DNA from: Todiramphus chloris collaris
Taxonomy: Eukaryota; Chordata; Aves; Coraciiformes; Alcedinidae
Assembly (NCBI GenBank): GCA_025345505.1
Contig: JANVCC010000152.1
Location: 558,001 to 622,000, forward strand
Direction: 5' to 3'
DNA length: 64,000 bases
Below are positions 1-12,915 of this stretch, piece after piece. Both the position numbers and the translations under genes were made by a program. The notes beneath the pieces were generated by a model. The model did not search any database and was not told the origin of the DNA. It saw only the letters and a list, made by a program, of their open reading frames with translations. How positions within the stretch are numbered: the first letter of the stretch is position 1; each line of letters begins with the position of its first letter.

Positions 1-2250
1 GAATCAAGGCTGAATCCAAACTGTCCATACAGGCAACATACAGTGTAGATGTGCCCTTAAATGACAGTTATTGTCACCCTTGTTACTAGGACAAGGCATT
101 GATATTTTCCTCTTCACATGAATTGGGAGAATAATGCAAAACACAGCCCAGAAATCCAGGGATGTGCTGACTTTGGCAGACATTCAGTAAACTTAACTGA
201 GGAAAAACTGAGTGAGGACTTGAAAACAAGGAAAAGTGTAAGAAAACCTCCAAAACTCAGAAAATTTACCAGTGTACTGATGCTGTTCAAGCACAGCTCA
301 GCACATATCTTTCAGCTTTAGGTCTGCTTTGAATAAGGAAGTTTGAGGCTATGATAGTTGCTGCTTCTGATGATACATTCACTTAAATACAATGGTTTCA
401 TCAACAGAATCACATCTCTGAATGTGATGAGTCAGCTGAAAATTGCAATTCAACCTCTACTGCTATTTCAGAGGTAATTCAAATACAGTCTGATGATTCT
501 TAAAAGAAGAAAAAGACATTGATGAGCTGATCATTAGCTTTCTTGGGATATCTATGCATTCAAAAGAAGACTTTCTGAAAAATTTAGGGCACCATTCATC
601 TAACCAAATGTAGAAGTCAGTAATGCACTCAGATCTGACCTAGTCATCTAGATTTCCTTTATAGTCAGAAAAGAGGAATAAGCTCCTTTAAGTCACTAAC
701 ACCTCCTCTGAAACATATATTTAAAGCAGATGGCCAAGCAACGCCAGTTTCTTATGGAATGACTCCATCATAAGTGACCAAAATTAAGCAGCACCAATCT
801 TGTAGTTTCTCACCAAGAGAATGAGGTGAATGGGATATGAGCTATTGTGGTTTTCCAGCCACTGAAGCTGAGGATGAGCAGCCACTGTGCTCTGAAACAC
901 TATTCCCTTGCCTAGATGGTGCCTGTTGGTAGTTGGTCTCTCCCAGCATCACACCTTTGACATGAACAGCCCCCAGGTTCAGAGGAACCATTTCCACAGC
1001 AGGACAATTATGTTGGTCCCACAAAATGCACCATTTTGAGCATTGTTTACAGGCACATCATTCACTAATCAATTATTTGTTTGAACACCAGCACAGGCAA
1101 CTAACCAAAGGATATAGACCTCAGGATAAGTTGAGAACTGTGTGTGCCAAGGGGCTGCAGTTTCCCTACAAAGCTTTTGCCAATAGCTGTTGTAATGTAT
1201 TGCTTCCTATAAACTGGAGCAACTCTGGGATGGGAGTGAGGAAAAGGCTGCAGTCTTTATATATAACTGCACATAGAGGCAAGGTATTAAACAACCGGGA
1301 TATTTTACAAATCCCGCCTGAGTAAAAAAAAACATTAATGTCAGCGGGGACTGCAGTATCATATACAAACACTGTGCAGAATGAGGGAGGCTACCAATCA
1401 TTACTCCTTGAGATCAGAAACTGGGTAAACCTTGCCTCTCAGACACAAAATGGTCTGACAAGCACAAATAGGGCTTATTCTTTTGATTTAACTTTATCAA
1501 AATATAAGAAAGCATCACCCTTTTCCTCTCATTTTCCTGACCCCTCTTGATCTTCCTATCACCTCAAGCACATCACCCTAAAGCCATTCAGTTTTGTCTA
1601 AGGCAGCACAGTTTCTAGATGAAATTAGGATGATCACTGAATGCATGGAAATGACTTGGTAAGCACTATATTTTTCAAAATGTCATTTCCTTTTTTTCAG
1701 GGGTGAGAAGGGAAATAATGGTGCCTTTTTTACATGTTTTGTGTTCTCTAGATAAGCATATCCATTCTTTTTATAACATTTACTTACATGATTTCCACAT
1801 GGTTTTGCATATAGTAAAATATTCTAGCAGAGGTCCTTCAATTCCTTGATTAAAATAAATGAGGATGGACATGCTTCTTGAAAACTTCTGAAATAATTGA
1901 AAAAAGGTTGTTTGGAACAGTGCTTAACATCTGAAACTCCCTCATGTTGCCATGGAAAAGTCAACTGATTATTTCTGAGTGATGTATGCTTTGCTGTTAG
2001 TCTAATTGCTAGCAGTGGCATTGCTCAGCCATAAAGTTCACTGCATCAACAAAATTTAATTGGGGCATCTCAATACACTGGCATTTTCTTGCAGAGCTAG
2101 TTAAAAGGAATACAGAAACTGCTATGCACAAGGATTGAAGTGTACATTCTTCACCTGAATCAGAGAAATTCAGAGAAAAACTTATTTTACAACAGGCATG
2201 CTGTCATTCTGCTTCCTGATCTTTACTCCAGCAATCATTAGCAGAAAAAG

Positions 2251-2267
2251 AAAAAAAAAAAAAAAAA
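2251..2267. repeat. Poly-A run (A17)
   Basis: Seventeen consecutive A residues follow a GCAGAAAAAG lead-in. No retrotransposon body is recognisable upstream, so it is scored as simple sequence rather than a retroposon tail. Confidence 0.9.
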
Positions 2268-2352
2268 GTGACACTTTGGGACAATTTAACTCATCAGGCC
2301 ATTGACTTTACTCTCAGGGAAAATTTTTAGACAAAAAAAAGACACAACAAAC

Positions 2353-2384
2353 AAAAATAAAAATAAATAAATAAATAAATAAAT
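2353..2384. repeat. (AAAT)n microsatellite
   Basis: About seven tandem AAAT/AAATA units are readable directly. The repeat starts in an A-rich lead-in at about 2330. Confidence 0.9.
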
Positions 2385-3082
2385 CATTATTTTGTCTGAA
2401 TTTAATTACATTAGGTACCAGAAATAACCAGCCTAGCATTGGTGATCACATCTGTATTAATATGTTGCTGTTTTCCTAATGTAGAGAAGTGCTTTTAACA
2501 AAAAATAGGAAAAAAAATAGAGATTGATTTTATATTAAAGCATAAAACCCTAGCAATACAAAGCACTAGAAATGTTCTATTTTTATTACTCACATCCTCC
2601 CTGGGAGGCAGATTCATTAAGATAAGGGAGAAACCTGAAACATCCACTGATGTTAAAGTGACCGATAGGCAAAAAACGTTGATAGTAATGTTAAAAAAGG
2701 AGAAAATTCAATTCTTTTTTTGTGAGTTTGTGGGAGAAAATGACTGGACCACAGTTTAAATGGGTAATAAGGCATGTTTCAGAAGTGGCATATGAAAGCA
2801 TTTGTTGAAATGTTGAACTTTACCTTCTCTCATTAAGTTGATTCATTGAGTAGGTAACAAGGGAATAACTGGCAAATGCTGACTGCTGTGAAAGCCTCCA
2901 CATTGTATACACTGATCATTCAAAACTTTGAGGCAAACGTGCCCATCCTGCCTTGCCTTTCAGAGCCCATCTGTCTTTCCTCCCACCTTCATGCTGAAAG
3001 TGATTTTTCCATCACAGTTTAGGAAGCTACTGCCTCCTACCAGAACTATTTCAAGTAAACACTTGTACAAATAAAGATACAG

Positions 3083-3810
3083 ATCATGGAGTAGTTGGTG
3101 TTGGACAGAGCCTTTAAAGATGATCTGGTGCAATCCCTCCACCATGGACAGGGACTTATTTCACTAGGTCAGGTTGCTTGAAGCCCTGACCTTGATCACA
3201 ATGATGGGGTATCCACAAGTTCTCTGGTCAATGTGTCTCACCACTCATCATCAATAATTTCTTCCTTATATCTAATCTACATCTATGTTCTTAGGTTAAA
3301 ATCATTACCCCTTGACCTGTCTCTATATGCCCTGGTATAAAAAGTCTCACTCCAAGTTTCTTATAAGCTCCATTTAAGTCTTGAAAGGTCATAATAAGGT
3401 CTCCCTGGAGTTTTCTCTTCTCCAGTCTGAACAACCTTAACTATCTCAGCCTTTCTTCATAGTCGAGGTGTTCCAGCCCTCTGATCATTTTTGTGGCCCT
3501 CCTCTGGGCCTACTACAATTGGTCCATGTCTTGTTTGTGCTAGGGACCCCAGATCTGGATGCAGTGCTCCAAGTGGGCACTCACAAGACTGGAGTAAAGG
3601 AGCAGAATCTCCTGCCTAGGTGTGGTGGCCACACTTATTTTGACGCAGCCCAGAAAAGAGTTGTCCTTCTTGGGCTGCAAGTACACATTGCCAGCTCATG
3701 TCCAGCTTTTCATCCACCAGCACCCCAAGTCTTCTCTGCAGGGCTGCTCTCAATCCATTCATCACCCAGCCTGTACTAACACTGGTGACTGTGCCAACCC
3801 AGAAGCAAGG
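3083..3810 (-). mobile_element. CR1 LINE, 5'-truncated, minus strand
   Basis: The left edge reads as the reverse complement of a CR1 3' end (ATCATGGAGTAGTTGG... followed by a GATCTGGTGCAATCC block), and the copy then runs back through the 3' untranslated region into the ORF2 C-terminal coding part. On the minus strand, around 3660-3740, the frame still reads LGVLVDEKLDMSWQ, a conserved stretch just after the CR1 reverse transcriptase core. The copy is heavily mutated, with stops and frameshifts. Its 5' end does not simply stop: at about 3810 the sequence turns round and repeats the last 67 bp in inverted orientation. Confidence 0.93.
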
Positions 3811-3877
3811 TCCTGCATCTGAGTCAATGCAATCACTGGTATCAGTATAGACTGGGTGATGAACAGATTGAGAGCAG
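3744..3877. repeat. 134-bp imperfect palindrome at the CR1 5' end
   Basis: Positions 3744-3810 match the reverse complement of 3811-3877 at about 49 of 67 positions by eye, with no spacer. The outer 46 bp match best (37 of 46). Of about 18 mismatches, 17 are transitions. The left arm is ordinary minus-strand CR1 ORF2 sequence and the right arm is the same CR1 segment on the plus strand. Homology between the arms stops abruptly outside 3744 and 3877. A snap-back or 5' inversion during insertion would produce this form. Confidence 0.85.
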
Positions 3878-6800
3878 ATACTGGATGGGATAGACCCACA
3901 TGTCATTGTACAGAATGAAAATACTCTCTGGCGTTTTAAGACTCCCAAGCACTTAAAAAGAACTTTCTCGTCTAGAAACTCCCCCAAGTGGATTGCAAAT
4001 CAAGCCCTAAATCTGCTTAGTATAACTATTTCTCAGATGATCTTACTTCAGAACTGGATACTCAGCACTGATTAATCAAAAATAGAGGTGATGTCTTTTC
4101 ACTTGAGTGGGATGCATTGAGGGTCAGAGGACTATTGATTGTTCTGATTAATACACTGCTCTTCCATGGCTGGGAAATGCCAACTCAAAATGAAAGGACT
4201 CTATTCTGTCCTGCTTTCATGGGCACAATTCCCCACTGAAATCAATGTCTCAGAGAAAAAAAGAGAATCAATGGTGCCAGGCATTAGTGAAGGTCAGAGT
4301 GCAAGACATACAGGGCAAATCATTGGCCATTGTAAATCATGGCCACTCTCTTAACTCAGTGGATCTATTGCACGTTAGTCAGGGACTTGACCCTGAGAGC
4401 AATCTGTATTTTTCCTTCATATTTATTGTTTCCTATTTATGATTTTTATTGTTCTTTGGTTTTACAATTGATGCTATTTGAGGTGGATTACAGTCAGTGT
4501 TCTATTAATTCCAAATATTCACAAGTACTTTGAGAGCAAAGGTTTGATATTTTCTATGCCTTTAAATTAATCTTTTTATGCTGCATATTCCTTACCTTTC
4601 ACTGCTCAAATAATATCTCTGATGTAGAAAGATGCTGGGAACCTGAGGGAAGGTGTGAGTGCTATAATTTCATATTGAAATGTGGAGGATATTCAGCATC
4701 CTGTAGATATGCACTTCATTTGTTTATTCCTCTTGCATTTTTTGTTTTCTTCTTTTAGTATTTACTTCCTTTTTAAAAAAATGTCATATACTTTATGTCC
4801 CAAGAAATATTTTACCTGAATGCTGCTATCCAAAATTCATCAAGTTCTTTACACAAAATAATACATTTTTCTCTTTGATATCTCATATAAGAAGTATTCT
4901 TTAATATTTCTCCATGGAGGAAAATATAGTTTTTAGATAAATATACTTTAGTTTTTTCTTTTTAAGTATGAACTTACTAACATACCCTAGACCTGAACTT
5001 AGAAGTGTAAATGTAAGAAAAAAAGAAATTCTGTTTGATATGTTAATCCCAAATTTGCAGAATCACAGAACTAAGATAGTTCTGAAAAAAAAAAATTATA
5101 TTTGAGTTTACTTCTGATAATTATAGAGGTTTGTTTCTGGAGTTTTTAAGCAATTCCAGTGTTGTCTTTTAACATGAAGTATGGAGGAAGTCTGTTAGAT
5201 ATTTCTCAGAAACAAATCCAAGTTTTGTCACTACAATTCTCAAAGGATTCTGAATAGCCTGATTACTTGTCAGCCACTACAAGACAGCCTATGGTTACAA
5301 GTAATGTTTACAGTTGCCTTTGGAAGTCCCAAGAAAAACTTCATTACCCCTGTATAAAGAATAGGATAGAGAATGAAATATAAATAGATGTGGATGGATG
5401 TGAGTCTAATTTAATAACTACTCAATATAACTGCCCACTGTCTGATACATTGCTGCATAATGTACTATTGATTTGGGGGGAAAAGATTATATGATAGCTG
5501 GGGGCAAATGCCTGACTCTCTTCCTCACAAGATTTATTGTTTCTGATAATGAGTAAATACATTTTATGCATGAAAAGCTAGTAAGGCTTGTTCCTAACTG
5601 TCTTAATTTTGTCAGATCCAAGGACAAGACCCTTTATAACTTCATGGCCACTGCACATAAAAAATCTGCATGTACTTCAGTCAGCTAATGAAGGCAGATA
5701 GAACAGGTTGACAGAGGATCTCCTCATACACTTACTTTCTAGTGGTACAAATTCTTTTATTTTCTAAAAGCAGCATAGAGATTTTTGGGCTTCCCTTTGA
5801 GTCAGCATAAAATCCCATGTTAAACAGGACACTGATTTTCTGACTAGGCAAGGTAGCAGGTACTTCTGGGATAGGTATGCCTCGAAGAAAAATATGCTCT
5901 GTCTCAGGACTTGTACCTGGTGGTTATGACTGATATCTTTCATCAGGTCAGACTTCTGAAGGTTGTCAGGACAAAAAATCTCATTTGTGGCCATGAGGAA
6001 TAACTCATATTTAGAGAGAGATTAGATCCACCAAAACCCTTCATCTTCACCTTCATTGTCCTATTTGTGGTTTCTCTCTAACCACTGAAGATTGTCCCAG
6101 GTAACTTCATGAGCCATAATATAGCTGAATACAGCATTGCTTCCAGCACTTTGGGCAATTCTGCAATAAGGTGACTAGTGAAAAAGCTCCTAATTCATTG
6201 TTTTCCATAAGAAAGATACATCTTTTGATGGGCCCATCAGATAGATGACTTTACCATTCTTTATTCCCTTGCTTTTAAATAGCTGCCACTTCTTAACTGA
6301 TCTTCTTGTCCACTTAAGTAACATGGGTTTAGCTCCTTGGAATTTAAAGTTACTGAGCTAATGACTGTCACAGCATTTAACTGAAAGCATTTAAAACATA
6401 TGTGACTGCATTAGCAGATTTCCATCACTGATTCCTACACACTTTAACTGGATTAGGATGGGTGGGATTTCTTTGGATTTAATGTGTATAATGGTTATAT
6501 TTCTCACATACATTTTGTCAGCTATTGCTTTGGGTCAGTCTGAATGAATTCCTAATGTAAGACAAACACTGGAATGCTCCCTGTGGAAACTAATTTCATT
6601 TCATTTCATATGCCACATTGTCCTAGGTAAAATTGTCCTTATGAGTGTGATAAGGCCAGTGAAAGTTGCATTTGCTTATTTTCCTTGTATATGAAAGGTA
6701 TCATAGTCCAGCATCAGCAACAATAGCTACTAAATTCAGGCCACGGGTATCCTTCTGTCCTGTGCTCTGTCAAGTGACTCTGATGCTGAAGCATGGCATT

Positions 6801-7163
6801 TGAGGAAGATGGGAACTGATGTGGTTCTCAGCAACTTCGTATCTGTTGTGTCCAGATGCCAAAGGTTCTGTAGTCAAAGAGTATGTGTACAGGCACAGTA
6901 TCCACATCTCCAGCTCTGCACCATAGTGAAGATGTTTGTGTGCTAATGACAGCAGATTTAGTCTTTTACTGCCTCTTTAGGTGCCAACAATATCTGTCAA
7001 TAGACCATCTAAGTTAATCATTTAAATATTCATTTAATAAAATCTTGAGGCTAAATGTTACAGTATAGCTGCTGTTGCTCCAGGTACAATTACCAGTTAA
7101 GCAGATTCATCAGAGCTGTAATATAATTTTAAGTGATTGACTACTGAAAACAGGATCAACCTG
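3878..7163. other. Unique AT-rich non-coding stretch
   Basis: No gene, RNA gene or recognisable transposon is visible. Open frames reach about 76 codons and show no family motifs. Short A or T runs occur (for example near 5088) but no long microsatellite. Confidence 0.65.
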
Positions 7164-7427
7164 TGTCCTGTTTTCAGCTGCCATAAAGTTAATTTTTTTT
7201 TCCATTATCTGATATCATGCTGTGTTTTGGATTTAGTATGAAAATAATATTGCTAACACACTGATGCTTTAGTTGTTGCTTGCAAACACTTATTCTAAGT
7301 TAAGGATTTTTCCATTTCCTGTGCTCTGCCAGCAAGCAGGTGCACAAGAAGCTGGAAAAGATCATGGCCAGGACAGCTGACCCGAACTACCCAAAGTGAT
7401 ATTCATAGCATAGAATGTCATGCTCAG

Positions 7428-7435
7428 TATACAAA
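7428..7435 (+). promoter_or_regulatory. TATA-like box of the solo LTR
   Basis: TATACAAA occupies the place where better kept copies of this LTR carry TATATAAA, just before the CTGGGG motif. The T-to-C change probably weakens it. Confidence 0.6.
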
Positions 7436-7622
7436 CTGGGGAAAGTTGGTTGGGAGGATCAGATTGCTGCATGGGCACTGGTCACCTTGTAGTGAGCAAC
7501 TGCATTTTGCATCACTTGTCTTTTCTTGGGTTTTCTTTCTCTCATTTTGTTCTATTCTTTTTCATTACTACAATTATTATTATATTTTATTATTGCTGTT
7601 ATTGTTATATTTTATTTTAGTT

Positions 7623-7628
7623 ATTAAA
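7623..7628 (+). promoter_or_regulatory. LTR polyadenylation signal
   Basis: ATTAAA lies about 195 bp after the TATA-like box and immediately before the conserved TCTTATCTCAACTCAC region, its usual place in this LTR type. Confidence 0.6.
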
Positions 7629-7755
7629 CTATTCTTATCTCAACTCACAAGTATTACTTTTTTTCCTGATTCACCTCCTCATCCCACTGGAAGTGGGGAA
7701 GAGTAAGTGAGCAGCTGAGTGGTGCTTAGTTGCTGGCTGGGATTCAACCACAACA

Positions 7756-10700
7756 ACCCAAGATGCTATGGGACCCTGTTCGTGTGCTGAATGTGCCCCA
7801 CAAAGACAAGCAACAAAACTCAGCTTCAAGAGGTTTTTTTGTCTCCTGGGATTTCACTTGCATCTTTCTGTGGCTTCTATCTTCATTGGTTTGAACGCCT
7901 ATGGAGTTGTCTCATTTGCTGTAATGCTTCCACTTACCTCTGTCTTACCAAAGCTATAACTTTGGTGCAGAAGAATTGTAATAGGGTGCAAGAAAGCTGG
8001 GATTGCAGGAACACTCAATACAGTCAAAACAGCAAAACAAATCATAGGAAAAAATGAAAATTTACAAAAAAGTAGACAAGCTCTGAGTTTCAGAATCCCA
8101 TTATCAACCTAAATATGCTATCTACATTTCTCTGCATCTGATTTTATCTCATACAATGGCATCTTTAGTACTCTGCCTCACCTAAGTAACATCTGGGCTG
8201 CTGAAACAAGAGTTCTTTTTACTCAGTTCTATTTTCCTTGTTCTATTTCCTCCCGGTCTTACCTCAAAATGAGCACTTGGACTTCTTCACTCTAACCGCC
8301 TCAGAAGGGAATGTACTAAGCACCTTTTCTTATATGTAGAAATACAGACACAGCTACTAATTATGCATCATGTCAATTTCTAACTATGTAATTAATTTTT
8401 CTTTTTTAGCAAAGAAAATTCTGTATTTACTTGTCTTTACTGCAGAAAAGTGTCTATCATCCTCATGTGGATGCACTGTATTCTGCTAATTCACTTAAAA
8501 TAACAAATAAAACACTGATGATAAATCCTCACTCCTTGAAATTACCCTGCATATGACTGTTTTGCAAATAACTTACCAGACCTGGCGATACATATGTAAA
8601 GACATACACATTGCAACTAGATTAGGCTAACTGTGCTGCTGTCCTCATTGTCCAAGATTCTCTATTTCCCCACCTTGGGAAACAGATTTCAAAAGCCCAG
8701 GAGAGAGAGTTAGAATTATTTTTTCTGATATATCTTTCACCTTAGTCTAAAAAGGAAAGAGAAACTGAAGCAGAGTAGACTTACCATTTCTCTAGCAACA
8801 GAAGAGAGTATATTGGAGTGTGGTTATTTTGTAGAAGGAAAACTATGAAAATTATTTCAGGGTCAAATGGTACTTTATGGACCTAGAGGGAATGCTGAAA
8901 ACAGAAATCCTTGTCACTCTTAACAGATAACAGACTATGAAAATCACATTATACATCCACTGGTTATCTTTAATTGAGAATCTGTTTTACTGAAGTTAGT
9001 GAAGAGCAGAAGCAGAACTCAACAATTTGAAGATGTGATAATCCCTCAGGTGGTAGTTAAATCTTTTGAAAAACAAAAATATCATGAATAAGTGGGAAAT
9101 TCATTGACATCAAGGAATCATTTGTGTCGTATGCTGAGTTTGCACGACTTTGCCTGCAATCAAAATTTTCCTCATGAGCCAGAATGACTTGACTATTGAA
9201 ATTTTCTCTCCAATTTGGGCATGATCTGAGAAGTGCAGCTCTGTTCATTCCAGTTCTTTCTTCTATGTGAAATCTTCCCTTGCTTACTTGTACATGGTTC
9301 ATTTTCTATGTATAAGGAAAAGCCAGAACATAAACACTACACTCATATTTTTAAGTCATGTCAACATTTTTATATTTATTTTTTATTATATCATGAATAT
9401 GCATCTGTTTACATGATGCTCTCTCCAGAGCTTTAGGAGATATACAGCAATTTCAAGTCAGAATATAAACACATATGAAAAAAACAGCAAGTAACTGGTC
9501 TTCTGGGCCATACATCCACAGTAAACGCTCTAAGAGAATCATAAAAATAACTCCTGTCAATATGTTTAGACAAAAATCAGCCCCCTACATGTAAATTGAA
9601 AGAAGATACTGAATATTTCCTTCAGAATTTCTATTATAGTACTTATGTAATCAAATGCCATGGTTCTGACGTGGACAATCTCCCATAAGTGCTCAGAAGG
9701 AGTTACAGGGTCATATCACATCTACTCGGAATTTTTGCTCTCTCATCAGTAGGTCCTTAGTTAGGAATTATGCCAGCGGGTTAGGATTTCTACAGCTTTA
9801 AAAAGAGCAAGAAACAACCCAGGATCAAACACTGAAGAGAAACTGAATATGGGTACATTTCCTCTCTCCACATCAGTGCCCATGTAGATATTTTTTTTTC
9901 TTTCTCTTTCCTTCTTGGCTACTCTCCATGAAATAATAAAATTGTCCTTTGGCATGTGGTCAGATGCACCAGGATGATCTTTATCTTCATGTTCTGATAT
10001 AGACACAATTTTTAGAAATACATTCAGTGGTTGTGTCACAACTGGAAAATGTGTTTGATCTATCTATGTAATTTAGGCCTCAGAGAATCAAGAGCCAAAA
10101 TAACTGTATGATGGCTCCACTCTAATTTCTGTGCTTGGTTTTCATCCCCTGCTGCAGCCTATGACACTTCCCCAGCATAGAGGGGCACAGAGAGGATACC
10201 AACATTACAACATGCTCTGTAAGGAAGACCATAAAACTACCTTAGACTGCTAAAATATCCTCTTTTTTAAAAAATAAATCTTGAAAAAGTTAGTGTTTCT
10301 TATATTATAATCCATGACAATTAACCTACACATGGGGTGTATTTCCAATTGTAAGGTAATGTAACGTTCCTTCAAAGAGGTGTCAAAAACAATCATAGGC
10401 TAATGAGATTTTACAAGAACCACCTGCTGGTTGCTTTCAATTAAATAAAAGGCCTTTGCTAGAAGTGAAGAAACCCTTTTCATTATTTGCAAATGAGCTA
10501 CACAACTGAAAGCGATAACAGGAAAAGAAAAGAGAAACTAATAGAACAGTCTGAGCTTCCCAGCTTTACTCCCATCTCCATAATTCCTCTCTGAGAAAAA
10601 GAAAAAAAAACAAACCACCAAACACACAAAGCCCCCCAAAATACCTAATGATGGTTATACTGAGGAAAACCACAAGACGAAAGCTGCATAAATAACTGAC

Positions 10701-11060
10701 ATGTCAGTTCACCAGCATCCCTAGAAAAATGTTAAAATTGCTTTGGGTGAGATAAAGCATTTTGTTCTATTCAAGAGGAAATATTTTGGTTTGCATTTCA
10801 GTTGTCATCTTTTTCAGAAGAAAAATAGAAATATCTTTAAAAAAAAATAAAAAGGCTATTTTAAATAATATTGTGTTTAACATACTTTAATGATTTCAGA
10901 TTTCAGAATATCTCTTGGGGAGAAGGAGATAATTGAGAAGAACATTTTGACAATACCTGACATAAATTTTAAAAATGTCACAGTTTAGCCAGATCTACAT
11001 TTTATACAGTTCCATACTCAGGAAACCTTAGGCCAAAATGTACTCCTCTGTCCCACTGAA
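7756..11060. other. Unique AT-rich non-coding stretch
   Basis: No gene or transposon could be supported. The longest open frames (92 codons on the minus strand at 9761-10039, 81 codons on the minus strand at 9057-9302) show no domain or codon pattern that separates them from chance. Confidence 0.65.
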
Positions 11061-11475
11061 TTATAGAATCATAGAATGTTAGTGGTTGGAAGGGACCTCT
11101 AGAGATCCTCGAGTCCAAACCCCCTGCCAAAGTTTGATCACCTAGTGCATGTCTCACAGGAGTGCATCCAGATGGGTTTTGAAAGTCTCCAGAGAAGGAG
11201 ACTCCACAACTTCTCTGGGCAGCCTGTTCCAGGCTCTGTCACTCTCATAGTGAAGAAGTTCCTCCTCATGTTGAGGTGGAACCTTCTATGCTCAAGTTTA
11301 TACCCACTGTTCCTTGTCCTATTGCTGGGCACTACAGAAAGATTAGCTCCTTTCCTTTGACACCCACCCTTCAGATATTTATTAATAAGGTTGCCTCTCA
11401 GTCTTCTCCTCTCAAAACTAAACACCCCCAGTTCCCTCAGTCTTTCTTCATAAGGGAGATGATCAAGTCTCTCTG
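11061..11475 (-). mobile_element. CR1 LINE 3' fragment, minus strand
   Basis: It begins with the reverse complement of the CR1 tail (TTATAGAATCATAGAATG) and the GGTTGGAAGGGACCTCTAGAG block, then runs into the ORF2 C-terminus. On the minus strand the coding relic reads [17 protein letters not shown] at about 11,370-11,420 and RRNFFTMRV nearer the 3' end, both typical of the CR1 ORF2 C-terminal segment. The roughly 95-codon frame at 11138-11425 is this relic. The copy is 5'-truncated to about 415 bp and fairly well preserved. Confidence 0.95.
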
Positions 11476-11983
11476 AGCATCTTGAGATTTAGGATTTCCT
11501 GTATATGATATGAAATCACTTTGGGCAAGTCTGTATTTGAAGGAAGACTTTTGTAAATCAGAAGTCATAAACTTTGAAAGGAGGAAGAGGAGCAAAGGGG
11601 ATAAGCAAGACAGATTCCTTCTCTTTTATGTTTATTTTACAGATCCTTTCATACTTGCAAGTTACAGAGGAAAAATGAGAAGTACAGAACTAAAGGGCTT
11701 ACACTCATTACATTTTCACCTACCTCATATCAGTATGTAATGGACATTGACAACAGAATTTGTGAGACTAAGATTTTCAGTCTGGCAAGAAACCTTCAAG
11801 TTAGATCTTTTTTTTCCTCACATCATACATAAAGGTTTCATTTGTAATAGCAATAGCATTGGATTATTTTAAGCATTGTGAGGGATTTAAAGCCCATCCT
11901 ATAGTACCATGGAAGATATCTCCTGCAAACTGCTTTGAAAACCTGTACTGTGGACATGGATTTTCAAGGAGTTTGGGTACTGA

Positions 11984-12000
11984 GATATATATATATATAT
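11984..12000. repeat. (AT)n microsatellite
   Basis: A short uninterrupted AT dinucleotide run, followed by GTATAC. Confidence 0.9.
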
Positions 12001-12707
12001 GTATACTTAGCTCTGTTAGTAACATGATTTTCAGATAGTGTGCCCCTTAAAAAGACATCCTACACATTGCTCTTGCCATCTAAATTCTGAGCTTTATTTT
12101 GTTCACCCAACCATCTTTTCAGTATTAGAAAATATATAAAATATTTCCAATTATTCTTGTTCTACATTAATAAATGCACTAATAATAATAATATCAATGA
12201 ATGCTACCCATTTCTGTGAAAGATTTGTTCGGGAGACAGAAACTAAAAAACAAATACTTTCCTCACTGGATGATATATGGGGTGGGAAAGGGAAAACTGA
12301 AGTGGAAAGAAAAGCATAAACCCCATAACAATGAAAGACTTACTTTTCAAGGAAAAAAAAAAAAATCATTAAAATAAAAAGACCGTCTTTGCCTTCCTAG
12401 GTGTTTGTGATGAATTACCTTAGCTGAAGGTAGATTTGAAGGGTCTCTGCATTGCACTGAAAGTCAAAGTGCCTTGCAGGGGGAAGAAGCTTTATCCCCC
12501 TGAGACACGGAAAAGTACATACAAAAAGATTCTTACTTCACTCAACCAAAAAAAAAGGTCAGATCCATTGGTGATTGATAGAAGCTGAATGCACTGTCAC
12601 ACTTTTTGAAGTTTCAACAGCTGTATACCCTGAAGATATTATTCAAAAAGATGCATTTGGAACCTGAGTCACAGACAGAATACAATTTGAGAATCTGCTG
12701 TGGCATT

Positions 12708-12722
12708 AAAAAAAAAAAAAAA
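12708..12722. repeat. Poly-A run (A15)
   Basis: Fifteen consecutive A residues with no retroposon body recognisable upstream. Confidence 0.85.
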
Positions 12723-12900
12723 GCTCACACTTTAGAGGGTTGATCATCCAGAACCATTGCTTTAATACAGACTGCTGTGGCAACCAGTCCTTGCCTGCAG
12801 AGTCTGACGACGATAAGAGAGAGAGAGATAATGTATCATTTAGAGGCCAAAACACTTTATGGATTTCCAAGTTAATTCATATAAGCCCAGCAGACCACAC

Positions 12901-12915
12901 AAAAAAAAAAAAAAA
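12901..12915. repeat. Poly-A run (A15)
   Basis: Fifteen consecutive A residues after CAGACCACAC. No retroposon is recognisable. Confidence 0.85.

Larger units (their letters stand above)
1..3082. other. Unique AT-rich non-coding stretch
   Basis: No gene or recognisable transposon is visible. Open frames reach at most 99 codons, overlap each other on both strands and resemble no family I know. The stretch holds an A17 run at 2251-2267 and a short AAAT microsatellite at 2353-2384. Confidence 0.7.
7164..7755 (+). mobile_element. Solo LTR of an avian endogenous retrovirus
   Basis: The element starts TGTCCTGTTTTCAGCTG and ends CAACCACAACA, matching the termini of a common bird ERV LTR whose usual form starts TGTCCTGGTTT and ends AAACCACGACA. 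Internal landmarks in the expected order are an AGGACAGCTGACCC block near 7370, the TATA-like TATACAAA at 7428-7435 followed by CTGGGGAAAG, a T-rich ATT repeat at 7570-7620, an ATTAAA polyadenylation signal at 7623-7628, a TCTCAACTCAC block, and the TGGTGCTTAGTTGCTGGCTGGG 3' region. No internal gag, pol or env flanks it, so it is a solo LTR left by recombination. Possible decayed 5-bp target duplications are ACCTG (7159-7163) and ACCCA (7756-7760). ERVL-like class is my inference. Confidence 0.9.

Noticed and set aside
3616..3987. 123-codon minus-strand frame as a gene
   Set aside because: Half is CR1 ORF2 relic (LGVLVDEKLDMSWQ) and half is the palindromic arm and flanking DNA.
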